A stretch of 64,000 nt of DNA from Pseudomonas silesiensis (GCF_001661075.1 NZ_CP014870.1:372001-436000), one strand, 5' to 3'. Positions 9,749-19,711 are shown, counted from the stretch's first letter. Translations and numbers: made by a program. Notes: generated by a model from the sequence alone, not told the origin.

Positions 9749-12700
9749 TTAGCCGATCGTCATCAAGCTGGCGTTACCACCCGCCGCAGCCGTGTTAACG
9801 CTCAACGCCCGCTCGATCACCAGGCGCTCCAACGCAATGCCGGTTTCGCCTTGCGATAGACCATGGACACCAACAATGGCACCAGCGCGCTTGGCCACTT
9901 GCTGGCACACCGCACGCAGCTGATCGGAATGGCCATGATGCAACACCGCATCAAACACCACTTCATCCTTGTTCCAGTCGGCAACCAGCTTGATGCGTGC
10001 CTGAACGTCTTTCGGCAGACGGGCGAACACTGCCTTGGTCAACTCAGCTTCCGGCCACACTGCCGAACCGCCCACCGCCAATACCGCGGCGAGTTGGGTC
10101 AGCAGATCGCCTTCGACGTCCGCCAGGCACAGCACGTGTTCACGCGGCAGGATGGCATAGCTGTTGCGTTCGCCGGTCGGTCCTGCCAGGACACGCGTGA
10201 TCCCGCTTTGCGATTGCGCTGCGAACTGCACGCACAGGGTGCTCAGGTCGGCGAGCTTGTGTTTATCGGCCCAGGCCTTCAGGGCTGTCAGCGGTTTGCT
10301 CATGGCATCGCGCAGACGAACATCCGGTGCCGTGATTGCGTCACCGCGAGCGAAGGATTGTTCGATCGCATCGGTAGGACGTGTCGACAGCAGGCGGTAC
10401 AGGTACAGCGGGCCACCGGCTTTCGGGCCAGTGCCCGACAAACCTTCGCCGCCGAACGGTTGCACGCCGACCACGGCACCCACGATGTTGCGGTTCACGT
10501 AGACGTTACCGGCGTTGACGTTGTCGATCACCTTGGCGATCGTTTCGTCGATCCGGGTGTGCACGCCCAGCGTCAGGCCGTAGCCGGAAGCGTTGATCTG
10601 AGCGATCAACTGGTCGATGTCTTTGCGCTTGTAGCGAACCACGTGCAGCACCGGGCCGAAGATCTCCCGTTGCAGCTCGTCGAAGCTTTCCAGTTCGATC
10701 AAGGTTGGCATCACGAAGGTGCCGCGCTTGACTTCGTCGGTATTGGCGATAGCCACCTGGTACACGCTGCGACCTTTGTCGCGCATGCCCTGGATGTGCT
10801 TGTCGATGCCTGCCTTGGCTTCGGCGTCGATCACCGGGCCGATGTCCACGGACAAGCGCTCCGGGTTGCCGAGACGGCATTCAGCCATGGCACCCTTGAG
10901 CATTTCGATGACGCGGTCAGCGGAATCTTCCTGCAGGCACAGGACCCGCAGCGCCGAGCAACGTTGACCAGCGCTGTCGAAGGCCGACGACACCACGTCG
11001 ATCACTACTTGTTCGGTCAGCGCCGAAGAGTCGACGATCATCGCATTCTGGCCGCCGGTTTCGGCGATCAGCGGAATCGGACGGCCTTGAGCATCCAGGC
11101 GACCGGCGACGTTGCGTTGCAGCAAGCGAGCGACTTCGGTGGAACCGGTGAACATCACGCCTTTGACCCGATCGTCGCCGACCAGACGGGCGCCAACGGT
11201 TTCGCCACGGCCCGGCAACAGTTGCAGCACGCCTTCCGGAATCCCGGCTTCGAGCATCAAGCGCACGGCTTGAGCCGCCACCAGCGGAGTCTGTTCTGCA
11301 GGCTTGGCCAGCACCGGGTTACCGGCAGCCAAGGCCGCAGCGACCTGGCCGCTGAAGATCGCCAGCGGGAAGTTCCACGGGCTGATGCAGACCACCGGAC
11401 CCAATGGGCGGTGGGCGTCGTTGCTGAAGTCGTTGCGTGCCTGCACCGCGTAATAACGCAGGAAGTCCACGGCTTCGCGCACTTCGGCGATGGCGTTGGC
11501 GAAGGTCTTGCCGGCTTCGCGGGCCAGCAGGCCCATCAGCGGCTGGATCTCGCCTTCCATCAAATCGGCGGCACGTTCCAGGATCGCGGCGCGTTCGGCG
11601 GGCGGGGTGGCCTGCCAGATCGGCGCAGCGTTCAGGGCGCACTGGATCGCGTTGTCGACGTCGTCGACGGTGGCTTCCTGGACATGGCCGACCACGTCGC
11701 GCAGATCGGATGGGTTCAAGACAGGCGCAGGGGTTTCAGTGCTGGACGCGCAACCGAGCATCGGTGCGGCTTTCCAGTGGTTGTGAGCGGTGGCCAGCAG
11801 GGCGCAGGACAGGGAAGCCAGACGATGTTCGTTGGCCATGTCGATGCCGCTGGAGTTGGCGCGCTCGGCACCATAAAGATCACGCGGCAGCGGGATACGC
11901 GGGTGCGGCAGGCCGAAGCCGCCTTCCAGCGTCGCCATCTGCTCGATGCTGGCCACTGGATCGGCCACCAGCTCCTGAATCGAAATGGACTGGTCGGCGA
12001 TGCGGTTGACGAACGAGGTGTTCGCGCCGTTTTCCAGCAGGCGACGGACCAGGTAAGCCAGCAGTGTTTCGTGGGTGCCAACCGGTGCGTACACACGGCA
12101 CGGACGGTTCAGCTTGCCTTCGGAAACCTTGCCTACGACCTGTTCGTACAGCGGTTCACCCATGCCGTGCAGGCACTGGAACTCGTACTGGCCGGGGTAA
12201 TAGTTCTGACCGGCAATGTGGTAAATGGCCGACAGGGTGTGGGCGTTGTGCGTGGCGAACTGCGGGTAGATGACTTCCGGTACCGAGAGCAGTTTGCGGG
12301 CGCAGGCAATGTAGGACACGTCGGTGTACACCTTGCGGGTGTAGACCGGATAGCCTTCCAGGCCTTCGACCTGGGCGCGCTTGATCTCGCTGTCCCAGTA
12401 GGCGCCTTTCACCAGGCGGATCATCAAGCGATGACGGCTGCGACGAGCCAGGTCGATCACGTAGTCGATCACGTAAGGGCAACGCTTCTGGTAAGCCTGG
12501 ATAACGAAACCGATACCGTTCCAGCCGGTCAGTTGCGGCTCGAAGCACAGGCGTTCCAGCAGATCCAGCGACAGCTCGAGGCGGTCGGCTTCTTCGGCGT
12601 CGATGTTCAGGCCGATGTCGTATTGCTTGGCCAGCAGGGTCAGCGACAGCAGGCGCGGGTACAGCTCTTCCATCACGCGCTCGTACTGGGCGCGGCTGTA

Positions 12701-13699
12701 ACGCGGGTGCAGGGCCGACAGCTTGATGGAAATGCCCGGGCCTTCATAAATCCCACGACCGTGGGAGGCTTTGCCGATCGAGTGGATGGCTTGTTCGTAC
12801 GAGGCCAGGTACTTCTGGGCGTCATGTTCGGTGAGTGCGGCTTCACCCAGCATGTCGTAGGAATAGCGGAAGCCCTTGGCTTCGAACTTGCTGGCGTTGG
12901 CCAGGGCTTCGGCGATGGTTTCGCCGGTGACGAACTGCTCGCCCATCAGGCGCATGGCCATGTCGACGCCCTTGCGGATCATCGGCTCGCCGCTCTTGCC
13001 GATGATGCGGCTCAAGGACGAAGTCAGGCCGGCTTCGTTGTGGGTGGCGACCAGTTTGCCGGTCAGCAGCAAGCCCCAGGTGGCGGCGTTGACGAACAGC
13101 GACGGGCTGTTGCCCAGGTGCGGGTGCCAGTTGCCGGTGCTGATCTTGTCGCGGATCAGCGCGTCGCGGGTGCCTTTGTCCGGGATGCGCAGCAGCGCTT
13201 CGGCCAGGCACATCAGCGCCACGCCTTCCTGGGACGACAGGGAAAACTCTTGCAACAAGCCCTGAACAATACCGGCACGGCCGCCGGCGCTCTTCTGATT
13301 GCGCAATTTCTCGGCAATCGAGGCGGCGAGTTTGTTGGTGGCTTCGGCCATCGCCGCCGGCAGGCGAGCCTGTTCGATCAGCATCGGCACCACTTCGGGT
13401 TCCGGGCGACGGTAGGCGGCGGTAATCGACGCGCGCAGCACCGATTGCGGCAGGATGCTTTCGGCAAACTCAAGGAAGCACTGATGGGCGTGATCCAGCG
13501 GTACGTCGACGGCTTCGTCGGAATCCTTGGTCAAACCGTTCAGCTCGGTCAGGGTTGCACCACCCTCGAGTTTTTCCAGGTAATTGAATATCGCCTGCTT
13601 GATCAACCAGTGCGGTGTGCGGTCAATCGAGGTCGCGGCGGCCTTGAGGCGCTCGCGGGTCGGGTCGTCAAGTTTGACCCCAAGGGTGGTGGTAGCCAT
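9749..13699 (-). CDS. putA: Trifunctional PutA: proline dehydrogenase, P5C dehydrogenase, put repressor
   Basis: 1316-residue enzyme that oxidises proline to glutamate and represses its own regulon when proline is absent. Residues 1-47 form the ribbon-helix-helix DNA-binding domain (MATTTLGVKLDDPTRERLKA). The FAD-dependent proline dehydrogenase barrel lies about 180-560 (KGAYWDSEIKRAQVEGLEGY). The NAD-dependent P5C dehydrogenase domain is about 640-1110, with catalytic Glu in IAETGGQNAMIVD and catalytic Cys in SAGQRCSALRVL. A C-terminal domain of the long PutA class follows. The start ATG (13699-13697) has AGGAT six bases upstream; a longer frame to 13735 lacks the RHH start. It is divergent from putP, with GTTGCA-type sites in the shared control region. 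The RHH domain and the sites together indicate autoregulation. Confidence 0.96.
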   Translation of the reverse strand: MATTTLGVKLDDPTRERLKAAATSIDRTPHWLIKQAIFNYLEKLEGGATLTELNGLTKDSDEAVDVPLDHAHQCFLEFAESILPQSVLRASITAAYRRPEPEVVPMLIEQARLPAAMAEATNKLAASIAEKLRNQKSAGGRAGIVQGLLQEFSLSSQEGVALMCLAEALLRIPDKGTRDALIRDKISTGNWHPHLGNSPSLFVNAATWGLLLTGKLVATHNEAGLTSSLSRIIGKSGEPMIRKGVDMAMRLMGEQFVTGETIAEALANASKFEAKGFRYSYDMLGEAALTEHDAQKYLASYEQAIHSIGKASHGRGIYEGPGISIKLSALHPRYSRAQYERVMEELYPRLLSLTLLAKQYDIGLNIDAEEADRLELSLDLLERLCFEPQLTGWNGIGFVIQAYQKRCPYVIDYVIDLARRSRHRLMIRLVKGAYWDSEIKRAQVEGLEGYPVYTRKVYTDVSYIACARKLLSVPEVIYPQFATHNAHTLSAIYHIAGQNYYPGQYEFQCLHGMGEPLYEQVVGKVSEGKLNRPCRVYAPVGTHETLLAYLVRRLLENGANTSFVNRIADQSISIQELVADPVASIEQMATLEGGFGLPHPRIPLPRDLYGAERANSSGIDMANEHRLASLSCALLATAHNHWKAAPMLGCASSTETPAPVLNPSDLRDVVGHVQEATVDDVDNAIQCALNAAPIWQATPPAERAAILERAADLMEGEIQPLMGLLAREAGKTFANAIAEVREAVDFLRYYAVQARNDFSNDAHRPLGPVVCISPWNFPLAIFSGQVAAALAAGNPVLAKPAEQTPLVAAQAVRLMLEAGIPEGVLQLLPGRGETVGARLVGDDRVKGVMFTGSTEVARLLQRNVAGRLDAQGRPIPLIAETGGQNAMIVDSSALTEQVVIDVVSSAFDSAGQRCSALRVLCLQEDSADRVIEMLKGAMAECRLGNPERLSVDIGPVIDAEAKAGIDKHIQGMRDKGRSVYQVAIANTDEVKRGTFVMPTLIELESFDELQREIFGPVLHVVRYKRKDIDQLIAQINASGYGLTLGVHTRIDETIAKVIDNVNAGNVYVNRNIVGAVVGVQPFGGEGLSGTGPKAGGPLYLYRLLSTRPTDAIEQSFARGDAITAPDVRLRDAMSKPLTALKAWADKHKLADLSTLCVQFAAQSQSGITRVLAGPTGERNSYAILPREHVLCLADVEGDLLTQLAAVLAVGGSAVWPEAELTKAVFARLPKDVQARIKLVADWNKDEVVFDAVLHHGHSDQLRAVCQQVAKRAGAIVGVHGLSQGETGIALERLVIERALSVNTAAAGGNASLMTIG

Positions 13700-14162
13700 A
13701 TTTTTATCCTCATGTTTGCCACGACCGCGTGGCATCAGCTGGCGGCAAGATTAGCTGCGCAACTGACGAGGTGCAACCGGGTGCAACCCTTTTTTTGTCG
13801 GAATGTTTCGCAGCTCGTCAGGAAATTAATTCCGATTCGCCGGGGCCTTTCCTGTTTGGTGCATTTACTTCTAGTAATGAGCTTCGACTGCCCTAAAAGG
13901 GCGCAAAAACAGGGCTTTTGTCGATAAATCCGACTAGGTGCAACTTATTCTCGAGAAACTGGTTGCACCTTATTTGCTTTGTTGAATAGCATTCGCGCCC
14001 AAGGTGCAACCGGCCATAAAAGGCAGGTGTACCGGCTGATGGCTTTCCTGGGGAAACATCAGTCATAAATGCGCGGGATCCGGAATCGTCTGTCGAACGT
14101 CATCGTTTGCGTGCGGTTCACCAGCCGCCGCTACATAAAAACAAAGCCAGGGCGTCACTTAA
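13700..14162. promoter_or_regulatory. putA-putP control region with five GTTGCA/TGCAAC half-sites
   Basis: 463-bp divergent intergenic region without a gene. The PutA operator core known from E. coli (GTTGCA) occurs five times: TGCAAC at 13772-13777, 13782-13787, 13939-13944 and 14005-14010, and GTTGCA at 13962-13967. Four are in the extended context AGGTGCAAC or GGTTGCACC. The first two are 10 bp apart (one helical turn) close to putA. The pair at 13939 and 13962 faces inward around TTCTCGAGAA. This arrangement fits DNA looping or cooperative repression of both promoters by PutA. The exact promoters are not identified. Confidence 0.75.
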
Positions 14163-15647
14163 ATGAGCGTTAGCAATCCAACCCTGATCACGTTCGTGAT
14201 CTACATCGCAGCAATGGTGCTGATCGGCTTCATGGCCTATCGCTCCACCAATAACCTTTCCGACTACATTCTGGGCGGTCGTAGCCTGGGCAGTGTCGTG
14301 ACGGCATTGTCCGCCGGCGCCTCCGACATGAGCGGCTGGTTGTTGATGGGCCTGCCGGGCGCCATCTACATGTCCGGTCTGTCCGAAAGCTGGATCGCCA
14401 TCGGCCTGATCATCGGTGCTTACCTGAACTGGCTGTTCGTTGCCGGTCGTCTGCGCGTGCAAACCGAGCACAACGGCGATGCACTGACCCTGCCGGATTA
14501 CTTCTCCAGCCGTTTCGAAGACAAAAGCGGCCTGCTGCGGATCATCTCCGCGGTCGTGATCCTGGTGTTCTTCACCATCTACTGCGCTTCCGGCATCGTG
14601 GCCGGCGCCCGTCTGTTCGAAAGCACCTTCGGCATGTCCTACGAGACGGCGCTGTGGGCCGGTGCTGCGGCGACGATTGCCTACACCTTCGTCGGTGGTT
14701 TCCTGGCAGTGAGCTGGACTGACACCGTACAAGCCACGCTGATGATCTTCGCCCTGTTGCTGACGCCGATCATCGTGCTGTTGGCCACTGGCGGCGTCGA
14801 CACCACGTTCCTGGCGATCGAAGCACAAGATCCAAGCAACTTCGACATGCTGAAAAACACCACCTTCATCGGCATCATCTCGCTGATGGGCTGGGGCCTG
14901 GGCTACTTCGGCCAGCCGCACATCCTCGCGCGCTTCATGGCGGCGGATTCGGTCAAGTCGATCGCCAACGCTCGCCGTATCTCCATGACCTGGATGATCC
15001 TGTGCCTGGGCGGCACCGTGGCGGTAGGCTTCTTTGGTATCGCTTACTTCTCGGCGAATCCTGACTTGGCCGGTCCCGTGACCGAAAACCACGAACGCGT
15101 GTTCATCGAACTGGCGAAAATCCTGTTCAACCCGTGGATCGCCGGTGTACTGCTGTCGGCCATTCTGGCGGCGGTGATGAGTACCCTGAGCTGCCAGCTG
15201 CTGGTGTGCTCGAGCGCCCTGACCGAAGACTTCTACAAAACCTTCCTGCGTAAAACCGCTTCCCAAGTTGAACTGGTCTGGGTCGGTCGCGCCATGGTGC
15301 TGCTGGTTGCCCTGGTCGCCATCGCGTTGGCCTCCAACCCGGAAAACCGCGTATTGGGTCTGGTCAGCTACGCCTGGGCCGGTTTCGGTGCCGCGTTCGG
15401 CCCTGTTGTCCTGATCTCCGTGATCTGGAAAGACATGACCCGCAACGGCGCACTGGCCGGTATCCTGGTCGGCGCGATCACCGTGATCGTGTGGAAACAC
15501 TTCGAGGTGCTGGGTCTGTACGAGATCATCCCGGGCTTCATCTTCGCCAGCCTGGCGATCTACATCGTCAGCAAGCTGGGCGCGCCGACTGCCGGCATGC
15601 TTTCGCGCTTCGCGGCTGCCGAGGCAGATTTCCGCCTGAACAAGTGA
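14163..15647 (+). CDS. putP: Sodium/proline symporter PutP
   Basis: 494-residue sodium:solute symporter (SSS family) importing proline with Na+. About 13 hydrophobic helices are visible. Family signatures include LGGRSLGSVVTALSAGASDM (about residues 37-56), GLPGAIYMSGLSESWIAIGL and YFGQPHILARFMAADSVKSI. The length equals the usual ~500. Its divergent position next to putA and the shared operators make the substrate assignment firm. The ATG at 14163 has an AGGG about 10 bp upstream. A canonical terminator follows the stop. Confidence 0.96.
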   Translation: MSVSNPTLITFVIYIAAMVLIGFMAYRSTNNLSDYILGGRSLGSVVTALSAGASDMSGWLLMGLPGAIYMSGLSESWIAIGLIIGAYLNWLFVAGRLRVQTEHNGDALTLPDYFSSRFEDKSGLLRIISAVVILVFFTIYCASGIVAGARLFESTFGMSYETALWAGAAATIAYTFVGGFLAVSWTDTVQATLMIFALLLTPIIVLLATGGVDTTFLAIEAQDPSNFDMLKNTTFIGIISLMGWGLGYFGQPHILARFMAADSVKSIANARRISMTWMILCLGGTVAVGFFGIAYFSANPDLAGPVTENHERVFIELAKILFNPWIAGVLLSAILAAVMSTLSCQLLVCSSALTEDFYKTFLRKTASQVELVWVGRAMVLLVALVAIALASNPENRVLGLVSYAWAGFGAAFGPVVLISVIWKDMTRNGALAGILVGAITVIVWKHFEVLGLYEIIPGFIFASLAIYIVSKLGAPTAGMLSRFAAAEADFRLNK

Positions 15648-15684
15648 TCGGTATGAGCTGAGGCTCTGACCGTTCAGAAACAAG

Positions 15685-15725
15685 AAAACGGCCCGTTTCC
15701 TGTTGGAGGCGGGCCGTTTTTTATT
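15685..15725 (+). terminator. Rho-independent terminator of putP
   Basis: Stem AAAACGGCCCG (15685-15695) with CGGGCCGTTTT (15710-15720), 14-nt loop, followed by a run of T. It lies 38 bp after the putP stop. Confidence 0.9.
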
Positions 15726-15874
15726 GCGCAGAGAAATGTCTGTAGCCAATTGTCCCGTTTGTTGTAGGAAGGTGCCCTAAAAAAGCAGGATAAATCTGAA
15801 TTTCCTGGCGGCTCCTCAACACCCCTTGTCGCTCATGCAGAATCACCCGACTTCACTTTGCAGAGACACATCGG

Positions 15875-17965
15875 ATGTTCGTTCCTGCTAATCAACTGCC
15901 TTTCACGTCAGCGTTCGACAGCCTCGACCTCGCCGATGCGCCCGAGCCCGACAGCCCTGGCAGCGACTATCGCCTTGATGAAAATGGTCGATTGCTGTCG
16001 ATCCGCTATCCGGACAACAGTCAGCATGTGTTTGTTTGGAATGGTCCGGCCCAATTGCTCGAAGAAACGCTGCCGGACGGTGGTCAGCGGCGTTTTACCT
16101 ACGATGCGTTGGGGCGGCGGGTAAGCCGGCAGGATGAGCACGGTGCCATCACCCGTTACCGATGGGACGCCGACGGCCGTCTGCTTCAGACGACGCTTGC
16201 CCACGGTGCCAGTCGTGAGTTCAGTTATGACGCCAATGGCAGGATCACCGCCGAGCGCGATGAGCTCGGCCACGTCACGCGCTACAAATACGCAGCCGAC
16301 TGCCAACTCATCAGTCGCCGGATCAATCCCGACGGCACGCAGCTGCGTTATCGCTACGACACAGCACAGCGGTTGCTCACGGCAATCGAAAATGAATCCG
16401 GCGAACAGTATCGGCTGGAGTACACGGCCAGCGGTCTGATCCGCCAGGAAACCGGGTTCGACGGTCGTCGCACTGCGTACCTCCATGACCCCAATGGTCT
16501 CCTTCTGGAAAAAACCGAGTTCGGCGATGACGGCGTGGATTTGATCACCCGCTATCAGCGCAACGCAGCAGGGCAGGTGCTGGTCAAGACCCTGCCCGAC
16601 GGCAATAAGGTCGGTTATCGCTACGATGACTGCGGCCGACTGGTCTGCATCGATGACGGTCAGGCTCATTCGCTTGAGCTGGAGTATGACCAGCAGGGCC
16701 GCCTGATCTGCGAGCGCCAAGGCCGGGGCACACTGCGTTATGGCTACGACGCCTGCGGTCAGCTCAATCACCTGCGCCTGCCTGACAACAGCCAAATCGA
16801 TTACCGACACGCCAAGGGCGGTTCGCTGATAGCCATCGACCTCAACGGCGCACGGCTCACCACCCACGAATTCGTCTTCGGGCGTGAACAGCAGCGCCAG
16901 CAAGGTCAATTGACCAGTCACTACCACTACGACGAGCTGGGTCGATTGCAAGCCCACGCGGTCAACCTGCCAACCCGCCCCCTGTACATGCGTCACTACT
17001 GCTACACCGTCAACGGCAACCTCGCCTCGATCGCCGACAGCCGTCATGGGCAACGCAGCTATTACTACGACGCGCGCAATCGTCTGGTCCGGGTGCGCCA
17101 CACCCGAGGCGACCCGGCGCAACGCTTCGTCCATGACCCTGCCGATAACCTTCTGATGCAGGATCGACAAGGTCCGGCCACTTTCAAAGGCAACCGCCTG
17201 CTCATGCATGGCGATAGCCATTACGACTACGACGCCTTCGGCAACCTCATCTGTGAACGCCGTGGCATCGGGCAAAAAATCGTCACCGAATACCATTACG
17301 ACTGTCAGCACAGGCTGATCGGCATCACGCTCCCGGATGGCCGCAGCGCCAGCTACCGCTACGATGCTCTCGGTCGTCGCATCGGCAAAACCGTCGACGG
17401 CAAAATCACCGAGTTCTTCTGGCAGGGTGACCATCTCGTCGCCGAACGTAGCCACAATCATTACCGTAGCTACCTTTACGAACCCGGCAGCTTCCGCCCG
17501 TTGGCCTTGCTCGACGGCAAAGGGCCGTACCAGGCCTGCGCGTTTTACTACCAGCTCGATCACCTCGGGACGCCGCATGAGCTGACGAGTTGCGCTGGCG
17601 AAATTATCTGGTCGGCCAGGTACGATGCCTTCGGCAAAATCACCCACCTGGCGTTGGCAAGGGGCGATCGGTTCGACCAACCCTTGCGTTTCCAGGGGCA
17701 TTACTTCGATGCCGAGAGTGGTCTGCATTACAGCCGGCATCGCTACTACAACCCGGAGACGGGACGCTACCTGACGCCCAACCCGCTCAACCTTGAAGGT
17801 GGTTTGAACCCGTACCGGTACGCGCCGAATCCGACGGGTTGGATCGATCCATTGGGGGTGGCCTGCCAGCCATGGCCTGCAGCGAAGGGGCGGTGGAATC
17901 TCCGGGCGATGGTATCGGACGTTTCCGAGCGCGGGAGTGGAGCGAGGTCAAAAGGAAGTATTTGA
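15875..17965 (+). CDS. Orphan Rhs-repeat core protein lacking a toxin tip
   Basis: 696-residue protein made almost wholly of YD/RHS repeats (RRFTYDALGRRVSRQDEHGA at about 70, YRYDALGRRIGKTVDGK at about 500). It ends in the conserved Rhs core (HRYYNPETGRYLTPNPLNLE, then NPYRYAPNPTGWIDPLGVAC at about 648-667). Full Rhs effectors are ~1400 residues with an N-terminal PAAR or delivery region and a 100-200-residue C-terminal toxin after DPLGL. Here there is no N-terminal domain and only ~33 Arg/Ser-rich residues after DPLGV, with no immunity gene downstream. The start at 15875 has a poor ribosome site. It looks like a fragment of a larger rhs gene or a non-toxic remnant, probably acquired. Function unknown. 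Confidence 0.85.
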   Translation: MFVPANQLPFTSAFDSLDLADAPEPDSPGSDYRLDENGRLLSIRYPDNSQHVFVWNGPAQLLEETLPDGGQRRFTYDALGRRVSRQDEHGAITRYRWDADGRLLQTTLAHGASREFSYDANGRITAERDELGHVTRYKYAADCQLISRRINPDGTQLRYRYDTAQRLLTAIENESGEQYRLEYTASGLIRQETGFDGRRTAYLHDPNGLLLEKTEFGDDGVDLITRYQRNAAGQVLVKTLPDGNKVGYRYDDCGRLVCIDDGQAHSLELEYDQQGRLICERQGRGTLRYGYDACGQLNHLRLPDNSQIDYRHAKGGSLIAIDLNGARLTTHEFVFGREQQRQQGQLTSHYHYDELGRLQAHAVNLPTRPLYMRHYCYTVNGNLASIADSRHGQRSYYYDARNRLVRVRHTRGDPAQRFVHDPADNLLMQDRQGPATFKGNRLLMHGDSHYDYDAFGNLICERRGIGQKIVTEYHYDCQHRLIGITLPDGRSASYRYDALGRRIGKTVDGKITEFFWQGDHLVAERSHNHYRSYLYEPGSFRPLALLDGKGPYQACAFYYQLDHLGTPHELTSCAGEIIWSARYDAFGKITHLALARGDRFDQPLRFQGHYFDAESGLHYSRHRYYNPETGRYLTPNPLNLEGGLNPYRYAPNPTGWIDPLGVACQPWPAAKGRWNLRAMVSDVSERGSGARSKGSI

Positions 17966-18082
17966 CCGTCTGCGAGGCGGTGGATGTGCTCGGCGGTTGT
18001 TGTCGCATCCCCCCGCTCGGCTGCGAACCCCTGACGTCCAGCCCGGTACAAGGTAAACTTGCCGCCCTTCGCAGGAGCAGCC

Positions 18083-18922
18083 ATGAATTATCGTCACGCC
18101 TTCCATGCCGGCAATCACGCCGATGTGTTCAAACACCTGACCTTGACCCGCCTCATCGCCTTGATGTCGCGCAAGGAGCAGCCGTTTGCCTATCTCGACA
18201 CCCACGCCGGCATTGGCCTGTATGACCTGCAGGGCGATCAGGCCAGTCGAACCGGTGAGTACCTGGAAGGCATCGCGCGGTTGTGGGATCAGCCGGATCT
18301 GCCGGCATTGACCGCCGATTACATGCAGGTGCTGCACGAGATGAACCCGGATGGCCAGTTGCGCTATTACCCGGGGTCGCCGGAGTTGGCGCGGCGTCTG
18401 ACGCGGCCGCAGGACCGGGTGTTGCTCAACGAGAAGCACCCCGAGGATGGTGTGTTGCTCAAGGACAACATGAAAGGCGATCGTCGGGTGAAGGTGCATC
18501 TGGGCGAAGGCTGGCATGTGCCGCGGGCAATGTTGCCGGTGCCGGAGAAACGCGCGGTGATGTTGATCGATCCGCCGTTCGAGCAGCTCGATGAGATGCA
18601 GCGCTGTGCGGCGTCGTTGAAAGAGGCGATCGGCCGGATGCGCCAGACCGTGGCGGCGATCTGGTATCCGGTGAAGGACCAGCGCCTGTTGCGGCGTTTT
18701 TATCAGGACCTGGCGGGGACCGGCGCACCGAAGTTGTTGCGGGTGGAGTTGCTGGTGCATCCGCTGGATACGCCGAACAGTCTCAATGGCTCGGGGTTGG
18801 CGATTGCCAATCCGCCGTGGGGGCTGGAAGAGGAGTTGCGTGAGTTGTTGCCGTGGTTGTCCAAGAAGCTTGGGCAGACGCAGGGTGGGTGGCAGATGGA
18901 TTGGTTGATTGCTGAAAGTTGA
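18083..18922 (+). CDS. rlmJ: 23S rRNA (adenine2030-N6)-methyltransferase RlmJ
   Basis: 279-residue SAM-dependent methyltransferase, the YhiR/RlmJ family, modifying A2030 of 23S rRNA; E. coli RlmJ has 280. It starts MNYRHAFHAGNHADVFKHLT, the family hallmark. The SAM-binding motif is YLDTHAGIGLYDL (about 44-56), and the catalytic motif IV is VMLIDPPFEQLDEM (about 159-172). The ATG at 18083 is preceded by GCAGGAG at proper spacing; an in-frame ATG at 18059 is inside the presumed leader. It is separate from the upstream rhs gene and ends before a BIME. Confidence 0.93.
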   Translation: MNYRHAFHAGNHADVFKHLTLTRLIALMSRKEQPFAYLDTHAGIGLYDLQGDQASRTGEYLEGIARLWDQPDLPALTADYMQVLHEMNPDGQLRYYPGSPELARRLTRPQDRVLLNEKHPEDGVLLKDNMKGDRRVKVHLGEGWHVPRAMLPVPEKRAVMLIDPPFEQLDEMQRCAASLKEAIGRMRQTVAAIWYPVKDQRLLRRFYQDLAGTGAPKLLRVELLVHPLDTPNSLNGSGLAIANPPWGLEEELRELLPWLSKKLGQTQGGWQMDWLIAES

Positions 18923-18953
18923 TCTGTTGCATTAGTGGCGTCTGATCGGACGC

Positions 18954-19045
18954 CATCGGGGGCAAGCCCGCTCCCACAGGGATTTATGTCTATCACGAGA
19001 GAGTGGCCAGACATAGATCCTGTGGGAGCGGGCTTGCCCGCGATG
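18954..19045. repeat. BIME: inverted pair of REP sequences
   Basis: CATCGGGGGCAAGCCCGCTC (from 18954) and the inverted copy ending 19045 enclose a spacer that has its own small inverted repeat (ATGTCT/AGACAT). It lies between the convergent rlmJ and msrA genes and may act as a bidirectional transcript end. Confidence 0.92.
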
Positions 19046-19063
19046 CTTTTAGGGTCTGAAAAA

Positions 19064-19711
19064 TCAGATCGGGCAAGTCACGCCTGTACCGCCGATCCCG
19101 CAGTAGCCTTCAGGATTCTTGGCCAGATACTGCTGGTGATACGCCTCGGCGAAGTAGACCGTCGGGGCTTCGTCGATTTCGGTGGTGATGGTGCCTTTGC
19201 CAGCCTTGGTCAGTTCGGCCTGGAACACCTGCTCGCTGTGTTTGGCAGCAGCCAGCTGGTCTGGGTTGGTGGCGTAGATGACCGAGCGGTACTGGGTGCC
19301 GATGTCGTTGCCCTGACGCATGCCCTGGGTCGGGTTGTGCAGTTCCCAGAACATCTTCAGCAGCTCGTCGTAGCTGACTTTCGCCGGCTCGTAGACCACC
19401 AGTACCACTTCGCTGTGGCCGGTCAGGCCGGAGCAGACTTCTTCATAGGTCGGGTTCGGTGTAAAGCCGCCGGCATAACCCACCACCGTACTGACCACCC
19501 CTTCACGCTGCCAGAACTTGCGTTCCGCACCCCAGAAGCAGCCCAGGCCGAAGATTGCGAAATCCACGTCCATGGCAAACGGGCCCAGCAGCGGGGCGTC
19601 GTGGACGAAATGTTTTTCCGGCAGGGACATTGGCGTTTCACGGCCAGGCAGAGCTTGTTCTTTGGTAGGGAGCACGTTTTTGTTTACCAGAATTTCCGAG
19701 CGCAGAACCAT
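19064..19711 (-). CDS. msrA: Peptide methionine-S-sulfoxide reductase MsrA
   Basis: 215-residue cytosolic repair enzyme reducing methionine-S-sulfoxide in proteins with thioredoxin. The active-site signature is [20 protein letters not shown] (about residues 50-69), with the catalytic Cys in GCFWG. The family motif GYAGG follows, and resolving cysteines lie in the tail [15 protein letters not shown]. coli MsrA has 212 residues. A BIME separates it from dipA. From memory it is next to the dipA homologue in PAO1 too, so this is conserved backbone. Confidence 0.96.
   Translation of the reverse strand: MVLRSEILVNKNVLPTKEQALPGRETPMSLPEKHFVHDAPLLGPFAMDVDFAIFGLGCFWGAERKFWQREGVVSTVVGYAGGFTPNPTYEEVCSGLTGHSEVVLVVYEPAKVSYDELLKMFWELHNPTQGMRQGNDIGTQYRSVIYATNPDQLAAAKHSEQVFQAELTKAGKGTITTEIDEAPTVYFAEAYHQQYLAKNPEGYCGIGGTGVTCPI

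Noticed and set aside
9863..13927. 1354-codon open frame on the plus strand over putA
   Set aside because: It is the antisense shadow of putA caused by GC-rich codons. Its protein is rich in His/Gln/Arg with no recognisable motif, whereas the minus strand gives complete PutA.
15908..17740. 610-codon minus-strand frame over the rhs gene
   Set aside because: Antisense of a repeat-rich gene; the plus strand has clear YD repeats and the Rhs core.
17900..18060. Toxin or immunity remnant after the rhs core
   Set aside because: All frames are short and without recognisable domain; the stretch serves as rlmJ upstream DNA.
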